From the NCBI GenBank assembly GCA_030847615.1, contig JAUMIR010000004.1, positions 276,605,501-276,669,500 on the forward strand: a stretch of 64,000 nt of DNA. Reading direction: 5' to 3'. This document shows, one piece after another, positions 46,215-56,289 of this stretch; within the stretch, counting starts at the first letter, position 1, and every line of letters begins with the position of its first letter. This DNA is from Gambelia wislizenii. Lineage: Eukaryota; Chordata; Lepidosauria; Squamata; Crotaphytidae. A program made the translations under genes and the position numbers. The notes beneath the pieces are model-generated. The model was given only the letters and a program-made list of their open reading frames with translations, made no database searches and was not told the origin of the DNA.

Positions 46215-46295
46215 GAATTCTTCTTCTAATTCTTCTACCACAAGCACTACTACTTCTTTTTCTTCTTCCTCCTCCTCCTCTTCCACTACCATGAC
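46215..46295. repeat. TTC/TCC-rich simple repeat
   Basis: Pyrimidine-rich run of TTCTTC and CCTCCTCCTC units. The acidic minus-strand frame across it (46116-46349) is a by-product. Confidence 0.85.
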
Positions 46296-47167
46296 ATAAT
46301 CGCTGTAAGAGCAAAATATAAATAACCTAAAAACAATTTGTTTTGACAATTCCGCTATTGTTAGAATATTAAGTTTAATTAATTCATGAACAGGAATGTC
46401 CTAAGTAGCTTTTTATGTCTTAAAAAAAAACACACACACACCACATACAATTTCTTACATTAGCTTTCCCTCTACCCTTTCTTAAACACCAATTAATTTG
46501 TTTTGACATATGGCATAATATCGTGTACATCACAACAAAGGCCTGCATTTTTAATTAAAAACATAGTCTCACATTTATTCATTATATGGCCTTAAGTGTA
46601 TTCCTTAAGTTTTTTTTCAAAAAATACTGTGCCTAATAATAAATCATATTAATGACACTTAAAAAAAAAGAGAGATATGCATCAAAGCTCACACATCAAA
46701 GGTTTGCTGTTACTGAGTCAAAATTATGCAAAATAAAAGAAAAAAAAAAAGAACCACAGAGTAAAATTGTCATTGTAAGTGTAGACATTGTATATAAAAA
46801 AGAAAGGTGAACAGTAATTATTGTTAATAAGGCAGTAAATATACAGATAAAAAAATTCTAGCCATTATTCATGGTGATGACTAAATTCTTACTATTATTA
46901 GAACCAATTTACTGCCATTTTAATAAACTGCATAATCCTTACTAGGGCTTTTACTCCAATATCACTGTAGCTTAGTTCTACCATTATGAAATGTAGTTCT
47001 GTTATGGAGTAATAAAATTCTTGCTGTGAAGGTATAAGGGAGAATACCAATAAAAATAAAAGTGGAAATATATTTAAAATCATTACTTTCAGTGTCATTT
47101 TTGCTGTGGCCTACAGCAAGGTTGCAATTGAAACATTTTGCTGAAATCCTGATGATCTGCTACTAGC
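46296..47167. other. AT-rich unique spacer
   Basis: About 870 bases with several A runs; nothing recognised. Confidence 0.5.
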
Positions 47168-47300
47168 TGGTCTTTCCCAAATGGGTGTCCTCCAGATATT
47201 TTATACTGTACCTACTACCAGCTTCAGATAGCATGGCCAATGGTAAGGGATTATGGGAGCTATAGTCCAAATCTTTTCGGGGACACTAAGTCAGAGAGGT
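47168..47300. mobile_element. Short MITE related to 44.0 kb
   Basis: GTCCTCCAGATATTTTATAC at the left, GATAGCATGGCCAATGGTAA in the centre, and GGGAGCTATAGTCCAAATCT then GGGGACACTAAG at the right give the expected inverted layout of this common reptile MITE. Confidence 0.6.
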
Positions 47301-47602
47301 GGGGTGTAGGCAATATTGTGCTATAGATGGATCAGTGATCTGGCTTCTTTACAAGGCAGCTACCTATCTTGTCCAGAAGGATGAAATTTGCCTCATGTAC
47401 ATGGTTTTATTCATCCTCTCCGGACCCATTGAAAAGAGACCAGACAAAGTTTCTTAAATATACCATTATTCTAAATGTTTTATTAATGTCCTTATGACAA
47501 GCAGCTATTGATAGAATTGGATTATTATTGCAAACTGTTGACACACTGAATCCAGTAAATGAACTTGGTAGGTTAAAGAAAAGAACTCTGCATTTCAACA
47601 TA

Positions 47603-48985
47603 CAGTCATCCCTCCACATTCACGGGGGTTACATTCTTGAGACCCCTGGGAATGTGGAAAAACCGCAAATAACAACTGCTCCCGCAACCCCCCCCCCAGA
47701 GGGAGGAAGGCGGCGGGAGGGTGTCTGGCCAGACTGGCTGGTATCTCCGCAAGCCTTCCTGAGGAGACTCCGGGCCTTAGAATACCCGGAGCCCGCTTAG
47801 GAAGGCTGGGGAAGGCAGCGGATGGGTGAGCGGGCGGGCGGGTGGGGAGGAGGCTGCGCTGCCTCTCCCCGGGCTTCCGAAGCGGACGCCGGGGCTTTGG
47901 AGGCCCAGCGCCCGCTTTGGAAGCCTGGGGATGGCAGCAGGTGGGTGGGCGGGTGGGAGGGGAGGAGGCTGAGCTGCCTCTCCCCAGGCTTCTGAAGCAG
48001 ACGCCAGGGCTTTGGAGCTTCGGAGCCCGCTTCAGAAGCCCGGGGACGGCAGCAGGTGGGCGGGTGGGGAGGAGGCTGCGCTGCCTCCCTCTGGCCTTCT
48101 GACCCGCCTCGGAAGCCTGGGGACAGCAGCGGGTGGGTGGGTGGGCGGGTGAGAGGGTGGGTGGGCGGGTGGGGAGGAGGCAGCGCTGTCTCCCTCTGGC
48201 CTTCCGAAGTGAGCGCCGGGGCTTTGGAGCCCCGGCACCCACTTCAGAAGCCTGGGGATGGCAGCGGGCAGGCGGGTGAGTGGGTGGTTTGGTGGGTGGG
48301 GAGGAGGCTGCACTGCCTCTCCCCGGGCTTCCAAAGTGGGCGCCGGGGCTTTGGAGCCCCGGCGCCTGCTTCAGAAGCCCGGGGATGGCAGTGGGTGGGC
48401 GGGTGAGTGGGTGAGCGGGTGGGCGGGCGGGGAGGAAGCTGTGCTGCCTCCCCCCGGCCTTCCAAAGTGGGCGCCGGGGCTTAAAAAGGCCGGGGAAGGC
48501 AGAGGGCGGGCGGATGTCTTCCTCTCCACAGCCTTCCTGAGTGGACTCCAGGGCTTAGAAACCTTGGAGTCCCCTCAGGAAAGCCAGCGAAGGCAGCGGG
48601 CGGGCAGGGAGGAGGCTTTCTGAGCAGAGTCCAAGGCTTTGGAGCCCCGGAGCCCGCTTAGGAAGGCCGGGGAAGGCAGCAGGTGGGCGGGAGGGAAGCT
48701 GCCCGGCCTCTCCCCGACCTTCCTGAGGTGACTCCGTGTCTTAGGAGCCTTGGAGTCCCTTTAGGAAGGCCAGGAAAGGCGGAGGGAGGGAGGCTGTCCG
48801 CCCCACCCCCAGCCTTCCTGAGCAGACTCCGGGGCTTTGAAGCCCCGGAGCCGACTCTGGAAGGCCAGAGGAGGTGCAGGCAGGAGTTTGCCCCGCCTCT
48901 CGGCAGCTTTCCCTAAGGGGCTGGGGCTAAACCGCAAATAATCAAAACCGCAAGTGTGAAAGCCGCGAATGTCGAGGGGCAACTG
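47603..48985. mobile_element. Tigger/pogo-like element carrying a hairpin minisatellite
   Basis: TA duplications at 47601-47602 and 48986-48987. Ends CAGTCATCCCTCCACATTCA and GCGAATGTCGAGGGGCAACT(G). Just inside are AACCGCAAATAACAACTG and its mirror AACCGCAAATAATCAAAACC. The 1.2 kb interior is a GC-rich tandem array. No transposase; long proline/arginine frames are repeat artefacts. Its ends match the short MITE at 45116, so it is an array-bearing derivative. Confidence 0.85.
47690..48920. repeat. GC-rich tandem array of hairpin-forming units (about 11 units)
   Basis: Unit joints are inverted repeats such as GCCTTCCTGAGGAGACTCCG then CCCGGAGCCCGCTTAGGAAG (47752-47803), recurring near 47870, 47990, 48095, 48200, 48325, 48460, 48525, 48630, 48715 and 48815. 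Spacers carry GGGGAAGGCAGCGGGCGGGC-like and GGCTGCGCTGCCTCTCCCCG-like segments, with GGGTGGGCGGGTG expansions. Homologous to the units at 35150-36062. Confidence 0.85.
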
Positions 48986-49401
48986 TACTGGTATGATTTT
49001 GCCAAACAGTTCGGTTCTCTGGCAAGTGAATTTATACTTCACTACATGGCTTAACTTTCTAAAGATGTAATTATGTCCAGAATCCTGTTGGTGTCTTACA
49101 CATGCACACATTACACATCTGCACACAGAGGTAAATGGACATTTTTGTCTGTTGCAGAATAGCCACATTGATTTCAAGGTTGCAGACTTAGAGTTCTGCA
49201 TGGATGCATATTGTGGCTGGATATGAACTGTCGTCCTATGCTCTAGGCAGCAATTAGCCCAGGAGTGCAAGAGCTGTTGTGTAGTTCATCCAGGCCAGGT
49301 CAGTCACAGGCTATCCAGCAAGATGAACAAGAGGGTGGTCATTGACCAGTCCAGAATTTGCTACAGCAAGTCAGTAGTCCAGCTGAACAAAGCCAGCAAG
49401 T

Positions 49402-49693
49402 ATGTATGTATGTATGTATGGTATTTATACCCTGCTCTTCAGCCACAAAGGCTCTCAGAGCAGCTTACAAATGGTTACACAATAGCACTTACACATCTAT
49501 ACCACTTTATAGCATGCTAGGCACTAAGTGGACTCCAATGTATGTTAGCTAATTGCCCCCACAAGCCAAGTACTCATTTTACTGACATACGCAAGGATGG
49601 AAGGGTGAGTGAACCTTGCAGCCCTTGGGCTTGAACTTGCAACATTGTGGCTGCAATTACCAGCATTTAACCACTGTGCCACCAGGGCTCCCT
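49402..49693 (-). mobile_element. tRNA-derived SINE with LINE-type tail
   Basis: On the minus strand it begins GGAGCCCTGGTGGCACAGTG (A-box region), then ATGTTGCAAGTTCAAGCCCA (B-box region). It ends CTCTGAGAGCCTTTGTGGCT, GAAGAGCAGGGTATAAATAC and a (CATA)n run at 49400-49420 on the plus strand. Complete or nearly so. Confidence 0.75.
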
Positions 49694-49835
49694 CAATAAG
49701 AGTTGTCAATCGTAGCCAGTCCAAGGAAAAGAAAACACATACTGCCAGTCACCAAGAAAGGATGGATGCAAGCAACAAAGATGCCAGGGAGCAGCTGGGA
49801 GATTTATGGCAGCTGTCTCAAGATACCAGGTGCTT

Positions 49836-49897
49836 AATGAGTCAGCATCTCCAATTTAGCTGCTGCTGGGATTCAGCAAACTTCAGTAGACTTCTGT
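49836..49897 (+). repeat. 62-base direct repeat, copy 1
   Basis: Identical over 62 bases to 50583-50644. Starts AATGAGTCAGCATCTCCAAT and ends CTTCAGTAGACTTCTGT. Flanks differ. Confidence 0.95.
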
Positions 49898-50582
49898 TGC
49901 CTCCTGCTGGGGAGTAGCTTCTCCCCACGAACTGCCTCAGCCCCTAGCTTCTTGGACTTGGAGAAGCCACCATCATCAGGAACCATAGATTCCTGGAAAC
50001 CTGCCTCTTCTGTGTCTGAATCATCTGATTCCAGAGAGTGAGTTATGACAGCTGTGTATTGTGCCTGGATGCACATGCACATTGGGTGGTATATTTTGTT
50101 CCACATTTGGTGTCTTGGTTCAGTTGTGCAATGTTGCTGTTCATTGCTGGCGAACACAACTATCGCATAATTCCATATGTGGAGATTTTCACTATGCAAC
50201 CCCAATGTAGCTCTTAACCTATGCCTTCAAATATAGACAGGCAATCAATGGTAAGCAGACCAGCTCCTTTGAATTCTTTGGTCCCATTCTTTACTACATA
50301 TGAACCCATTGCCTCCTTGCCCAATGACTGCCATCAGAGGGCGTAGGTAGAAGTAGATAGAGGGGGAAGCCAGAATGACAAGGCACAGTTAACTGGTGGT
50401 TGTGTGACTAAGAGGAGAAGGCCAAGCTGAGCAGATGAGGCTGGATTGCTGACCTGAAGAATTTAAAGAAGCTGCGGAGGGGGAGACATCTCCTTTTATT
50501 GAACTGGGGAGTGGGTAGACTGAGAAGAAAGAGAACATCTCCTTCTTTCTCCTATCAGAGTGAATAGATAGACAGGTGCATG

Positions 50583-50644
50583 AATGAGTCAGCATCTCCA
50601 ATTTAGCTGCTGCTGGGATTCAGCAAACTTCAGTAGACTTCTGT
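50583..50644 (+). repeat. 62-base direct repeat, copy 2
   Basis: Second identical copy, 747 bases downstream of the first and in the same orientation. Confidence 0.95.
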
Positions 50645-50679
50645 CTACTGGCTAAGTGTTCAAATTCAATCTTCATTGT

Positions 50680-50772
50680 CTCCATTGTCTCCATTGCCAC
50701 TTCCATTGCACTGTATGCATGGATCTCCATTGTCTATCTCCATTGTCACTTCCATTGCACTGTATGCATGGA
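50680..50772 (+). repeat. Tandem duplication, about 50-base unit
   Basis: CACTTCCATTGCACTGTATG followed by CATGGATCTCCATTG occurs twice in a row with CTCCATTGTC spacers. It adjoins the second copy of the 62-base repeat. Confidence 0.85.
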
Positions 50773-51136
50773 GGGTGAGAGGCTGGATAAGATAACTTTC
50801 TCTGTGTGTGGAGGCTTTCCATGTGACTTGGAACCCTGATTTTCCAATGTTCCTGGTCACGTGGAGAGCTTCTGCATGTAAAGGAAGTTCTTCTTCCTAA
50901 AATGTTACTCTCCACAAGTAAAAGGCAATGAAAATAGCAACAGAGGGAGCATGTGAGATCCTTCTCCTTTTGCATCTGCTTCATTCAGAGGGCCTAGATA
51001 TAGCTAGAAAGGCTCAGGGGGAAGGGTAGTAGTGGTGACCTTGAGAAAAAGAGCATTGGGTGGATTTGAACCTACCCATTCCAACTTCGCAGGCATGAAA
51101 GCAATAACAGGTAATTTCTGATGTAATGTGGCCTTG

Positions 51137-51151
51137 GAAAGAAAGAAAGAA

Positions 51152-51207
<56 letters not shown>

Positions 51208-51208
51208 A
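51137..51208. repeat. (GAAA)n microsatellite
   Basis: About 18 GAAA units with one slip. Confidence 0.95.
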
Positions 51209-51879
51209 ACCACTTCTTCATGGGGCATATTTAGTGAATAAATCCATATTCTCATTTTCTTAATACTATCTCTTTTCTGGAAGAGTGATTGAAAACTCAA
51301 GAATTCCAAGTGACCTATCCCATTCCATGTTGTTCCAACAGTCCTAGTGATGCAGTATAAATAACAAAATTGCAACATTTGTCATAACTTTCCTGCAGTT
51401 CTAAAGCAAGGGAGAATCTACTCTCCTTCCCTACTGTTAAATAGCTTCCTAGGAATTAATCGACACCAGTCATTTTAAAGCATGCTTTCTAGGACTATCT
51501 TATCTTCCACTAATGGATGTCTGATAAAATAAAACTTTTATGTAATTCTCGCTATTTTATAACAGACAGTTCCAGGGATTCTTCTCTTTATATGTTTTTA
51601 AAATTACAATTGAAACTTGAATTTGAACACTTAGCCATAACTCACATTTTAAAATATCCATTTTGGTATTTTAAAGACTATAGTATGCATTGAATGTTTT
51701 TTAATGGCTGGGACTTAAGCGCAGAGTTGCAGAAAGAACCAAAGGAATTTACTATGCTAATCTTTATTCCTGGCCTGCTGTATTTCTGAACTTTACACTG
51801 CCCACTATTTCAGTCATTAGTGAAGACTTTTTCAGCATTAATAATTCTGAAATATATTTTTGTATAACTACTTAAAACA
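51209..51879. other. AT-rich unique spacer
   Basis: No recognised feature in about 670 bases. Confidence 0.5.
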
Positions 51880-52045
51880 ACAACAATGAAGATTCTTGTG
51901 GCACCTTAAAATCTAACAAATTGTTATGCTATAACCTTTGGTAGATGAGAAATCATGTCATCAAATGCATTTGATAAAATGGACTCTAATGTACAAAATA
52001 ATGCATTTGTTGTGTTTAAATTGCCACAGGACTCTTGTTTCTTGT
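51880..52045. mobile_element. Head-to-head Penelope-like termini, decayed
   Basis: The left half (51888-51960) is antisense: CTTGTGGCACCTTAAAATCT, AACAAATTGTTATGCTATAA. The right half (51973-52043) is sense: GATAAAATGGACTCTAATGT, TTGCCACAGGACTCTTG. Both match the amniote repeat ending AAGGTGCCACAAGNNTCTT. The halves meet near 51965 at ATGCATTTGAT-type sequence. Confidence 0.55.
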
Positions 52046-52298
52046 CACACCATGGCTTGCTGTCATCCTTCAGTGACCCACTTGCCAGTGCTGCAAAACT
52101 GCTTCAATTGGTGAGGCTTCCTGGCTTTTAAGGAGGTTTTAGGGGATTAGAGCAGGAGACGGACTGTAGTTATGTCATCATTGTTAGGTCTCCCACACAG
52201 GATCTTGGCCTAAGAGCCTTGGGATAAGCTCATCCACACAGCCCCATCAGAAGCATATGTGGCTGGACATCTGTGACAGTAAAACATTATGAATCTGA

Positions 52299-52521
52299 GG
52301 CAGCTGCCACACTGCAGAAATAATGAAGTTTGACACTGCTTTAACTGTCACAGCTCAATGCTATGGAATTCTGAGATCTGTAGTTCTGTGAGAGATTTAG
52401 CCTTCTCTGTCAGAGTGCCCTGATGCCACAACAAACTAAAAATCCCAGGATCCCATAGGATGGAGTCATAATACCTAACGTGGTGTCAAACTGCATTATT
52501 TCTGCAGTGTGGCAGCAGCCC
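52299..52521. mobile_element. MITE, family D
   Basis: GGCAGCTGCCACACTGCAGA and TCTGCAGTGTGGCAGCAGCC ends. Next inside are ATGAAGTTTGACACTGCTTT and AACGTGGTGTCAAACTGCAT. The centre is ATTCTGAGATCTGTAGTTCT / TAAAAATCCCAGGATCCCAT. Confidence 0.72.
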
Positions 52522-52939
52522 AAGTGTGTCATCTGTTTGTCTGTAGAATCCATAACACATTGGGGCACTGTGCTGAATGAGCCAATATTTTACAGACTGT
52601 TTTTGGTTATCATTCAAGTGGCAATGCCCAGTTTTTAGTAAAAAAAAATGAAATTTCAAAGGGGAGGGGCCTCCTAGGAGCAAGAATTATAGAATCATAG
52701 AGTTGGAAGAGACCACAAGGGCCATCTAGTACAACCCCCTGCCATGCAGGAATATAAAATCAAAGCACTCCTAACAGATGGCCATACAGCCTCTGTTTGA
52801 AAACCTCCAAAAAGGAGACTCCACCACACTATGAGGCAGTGTATTCCACTTCTGAACAGCTCTTACTGTCAGGAAGTTCTTCCTAATGTTTAGGTAGAAT
52901 CTCTTCTCCTGCAGTTTGAACCCATTGCTCAGTGTCCTA

Positions 52940-53551
52940 GGAGATTATCAAACAGGAACGAAGAAAGTGTTCCTGTCCCACAATCTCCACTTCTGCCCCT
53001 GTCCCATCCCTGTCCTGGAACAATATCAAAAATTATCAGACCTACCTTGACTAGTGTTGATAGGGCAGCCCAGGAGTGAATGGAGCGCTAATGGAGTTCC
53101 ATTCACTTCCTGGAGTGAAATCTTGCAGATTCTCGGGAGAAGACACGTGTGCGGGAAATTCAAAAGTAAAAAGAGAAATGCACAAGAAAAAGTGACACCA
53201 AGCACCTAAACACATTAAAAACACTACAAGTAACCCAGGGAGTGTACAAGAAAGAGTGTAGCTTATCTTGATGTCCCGATCTCACCCAGAAGTGTTCTGG
53301 CAGGGACCTACTATTGACACTGGGATCTCACCAGCATAACGGGGCATCTTTTCACTCTCTGGAACATCCATGCCAGGAACAGAATGGGGGGATCTATTGA
53401 TGGCTTCTCCCATCAATAAAAAGCAGTGCCAGCAGAATGGCAGCAGAATGGGTGCATTATGAGGGAGGAATGATGTTGTCTGAAAAGGGAACACTTTTGC
53501 GATCTCCTGGCATCATTATAACACTGTCTTTGATGCATTTGATAATCTTCC
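52940..53551. mobile_element. MITE, family A variant, TSD TA-containing
   Basis: Ends GGAGATTATCAAAC and TTTGATAATCTTCC. CR1 sequence GTGTCCTA and TAGTCTCTGG on the two sides shows the duplicated bases to be TA (CTA/TAG context). Shares CACTTCCTGGAGTGAAATCT, GTGCGGGAAATTCAAA and CCATCAATAAAAAGCAG with the other family A copies but has AGATTATC in place of ACTTTATC. Confidence 0.72.
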
Positions 53552-53632
53552 TAGTCTCTGGGGCAGCAGAAAACAAGCTTGCTCCAGCCTCAGTATGACA
53601 TCCCTTCAAATATTTAAACATGGCTATCATGT

Positions 53633-53707
53633 CATGGCAGGGGTTGTACTAGATGGCCCTTGTGGTCTCTTCCAACTCTATGATTCCATAATTCTTGCTC
53701 CTAGGAG
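53633..53707 (+). repeat. Inverted copy of the CR1 tail and its flank
   Basis: Reverse complement of 52671-52746 over about 75 bases with two differences. It includes the non-CR1 flank ending in the palindrome CTCCTAGGAG. Confidence 0.9.
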
Positions 53708-54199
53708 CAACATACCCAGCTCCTTAAGCCACTTCTCATAGGGCATGGCTTCCAGACCTTTCACCATTTTGGTCACCCTCCTCTGTACACACTCCAGATT
53801 GTCAACATCCTTCTTGAATTGTGGTGCCCAGAACTGGACATAGTATTCCAGGTGAGGTCTGACCAAAGCAGAATAGAGTGTCACTATTACTTCCCTCGAT
53901 CTAGACACCATACTCCTATTGATGCAGCCTAGAATTGCATTGGTTTTTCTGGCTGCAGCATCACACTGCTGACTAATGCTCAGCTTGTGGTCCAGTAAGG
54001 CTCTTAGATTCTTTTCACATGCACTGCAATCAAGCCAGGTGTCACCCATCCTATATCTGTGCATTTCATTTTTTTCTTCCTAATTGTAGTACTCTACATT
54101 TCATCCTATGTGTCTTTCTGCATTCTTCCCTCACAGTGCCCCTGGTACTCTGTCCAGACTTCTTCTGGCTCCTGACCAATTAGACTTAAGAGTGCAAAT

Positions 54200-55062
54200 C
54201 TATTTTTTAAAAAATGTTTGTTTATTTATTTCCCACCTCCCCCTGTAGATTGAGGTGGGGAACAACACATCAATACACCAACATACAAACGTAACATTAT
54301 TTAAAAACACATATCAGTTTTAAAATACAAGTAAGACTAAGACATTTTAAAACAATCAGTACACAGTTTAAAATTCACATTTTAAAATGATCTGGATAGG
54401 CCTGCCAGAAGAGACTGGTCTTTAACACTACTTTAAATTCTGACACTGTGTTCAGCTGTTGTATCTCTTCTAGCAGGCTATTTCAGAGTCTAGGGGCAGC
54501 TGAAGAAAAAGTCCTCTGGGTGACACTTGCCAACCTAGTCCTAACTGGCTGGAGCAAATCTCCCCCAGAGGACCTAAGTATATGGGGTGGATTATAAGGA
54601 AGGAAGTGATCCTACAGGTAACCTGGACCCAAACCATGTAGGGCTTTAAAGGTAATAACCATCACTTTGTACCTTGCCCAGAAACTAATTAGCAGCCAGT
54701 GGAGTGGTCCCAAACCCACCCATTAAGATTATCTTTATTATCTTTTCATTCTAAAACAAAAGCAGAACAAACAAAGCAAAATGAAACAAAATAAAACAGA
54801 AACTCCTGTTTTACATTACATTACATCAATCACACATCATAATCCATTCAAATAAACACAAATACATAAAAGGAAAAAAAAGGGGTGGAACCAACAAAAC
54901 ATAACATAAAATACATAAAGTACATACACCGATCATATCAACAATTACACAAAAACAAACTTACCCTAACATCCCCAAGCACCACCATCTGGAATCTGCC
55001 TGAGGGATACCCTGGTTGATGGTATCAAATGCTGCTTAGAAGTCCAAAAGCACCAGCAGGCG
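54200..55062 (-). mobile_element. L2-clade LINE 3' portion, internally deleted
   Basis: On the minus strand 55062-54968 encodes an RT motif A remnant (LLVLLDF, stop, AAFDTI). 54720-54200 encodes the L2 C-terminus HWLLISFWARYKV then TFKALHGLGPGYL, SLFWQAYP, then a 3' UTR with GGTGGGAAATAAATAAAC. The RT core between them is missing, and an A-rich insert occupies 54722-54965. Different subfamily from 4.4-7.4 kb. Confidence 0.7.
54722..54965 (-). mobile_element. Possible 5'-truncated L1 3' UTR inside the L2
   Basis: T/G-rich on the minus strand, with GTTATGTTTTGTTGGTTCC and TTCTGTTTTATTTTGTTTCA, ending AAAGATAATAAAGATAAT. This resembles a lizard L1 3' UTR by composition and ending only. Confidence 0.35.
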
Positions 55063-55261
55063 CTTTACATTCTAAAGTGATATTCTTCAAGTTGTACTTT
55101 GGCATGATAATTTATTTAGCATTTTTCTTTAGCTTTACTCTAGCCTAACAGGATTCCAGCCTATATATGCAGGATTAGAAAGCCTTTTTTGTAGAAACAT
55201 AGCTCTGAAGGACTTTATCATCATCTTGTGTGAAATCATTAGCACATTTGATTCAATGTTT

Positions 55262-55372
55262 GTTATACCTAGAGTAAACCCACTTAAAAAAACGAGATCT
55301 AATTGCCACTAACCAGTCCCATTCATTTCAGTGGGTCAACCTAAAGTAGGAGTGACATTGGATTTCATCCAA
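55262..55372. mobile_element. Short fold-back MITE (AGAGTAAACCCACT type)
   Basis: CTAGAGTAAACCCACTTAAA at the left, and CAGTGGGTCAACCTAAAGTA followed by GGAGTGACATTGGATTTC at the right, form the inverted layout of a common reptile relic with CCCATTCATTTC in the middle. Confidence 0.5.
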
Positions 55373-56289
55373 AGAGATCCTCCACCATCACTCTCCATTT
55401 TGTCATGGTGGCAACAATAAAGAAGTCACCATCACAACTAGCTACTAGTTTAAACTTGCAAGAGTATATTCTGTTTCCTATCCTTTCTTTTTGGGATTTT
55501 GTCTAGAAACCTTAGCATCTTCAGGATCTCAAGAAGTAGGTTGATCAGACTTCTCCAGGAGCAATCTCCCTTTGTAGAAACTATTACAACAGATTTTGCC
55601 TTTGGGGAAATATAATGAAAGCTGTAATGAGTTGTTTGTGAGCATTTTAATTAATTCAGACAATGCAGAACTGAAAATACAAGAAGCCCAGCCAGCAGAA
55701 GCTATTTATTGCAACAGTGCACTGATATTTTTATTTTTTATTTTTTTGCTGAAATTCAGATGGTATGTACTAATGTGGCTATTGTCATTTCACAAAGGCA
55801 GCTTTTATGAGTTCAAATAGTGAATGAAATGTTAAGAAAATACTAATCACAATTTCTTTAAATTACTTGCTTCAGGCATGCCCTTATTGCAAGTGATGAG
55901 ATTATAACAGAACTTTATTCCAGAAAGAAAGGATTCTGAAAGAAAAATAGTAACCAAAAGTTTGTTATCTTGGTTCATAATCAATTATTATAGAATATTA
56001 TTGTATTTTTTTTTATTCTGTAAAACCCATTTTAAGAAAAAAGCAGGCAGAGGAAAAAGGAAGTTAAACAAGAAATAAAACCAAATTAATTCAAAAGAAT
56101 TAGATGGCAAAAAAGTAAACTGAAAATACACCAATGAGAAGCCATTTATTCATAAACATCCTGAAAAGATGATTGATAGTAACACTTAAAAGTGCCATAC
56201 GTACACAGCAATAAAGAGCAAACTCCCCAAATCATGAAATGAGTATAGTACTGAAATTGTCCTCAGAGGCCTTATGAGATGAAACTTCT
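55373..56289. other. AT-rich unique spacer
   Basis: About 900 bases; no gene recognised. The 74-codon frame at 55596-55820 has a hydrophobic C-terminus but no family signature. Confidence 0.5.

Larger units (their letters stand above)
52683..54110 (-). mobile_element. CR1 3' part, split by a MITE and rearranged
   Basis: A single minus-strand CR1 copy: the tail at 52683-52939, the C-terminal coding part at 53552-53632, then 53708-54110, which encodes [33 protein letters not shown] and [21 protein letters not shown] family A MITE sits at 52940-53551. About 30 bases of CR1 are replaced at 53633-53707 by an inverted copy of the tail. Confidence 0.85.

Noticed and set aside
47595..48406. Long frames (up to 215 codons) in the 48 kb array, and the impression of a CpG-island promoter
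   Set aside because: Tandem repeats between Tigger-like TIRs explain the GC content and open frames; no exon or transcript signal follows.
55200..55235. AAGGACTTTATCATCATC as a family A MITE end
   Set aside because: Only about 12 bases match and neither the subterminal block nor an opposite end is present.
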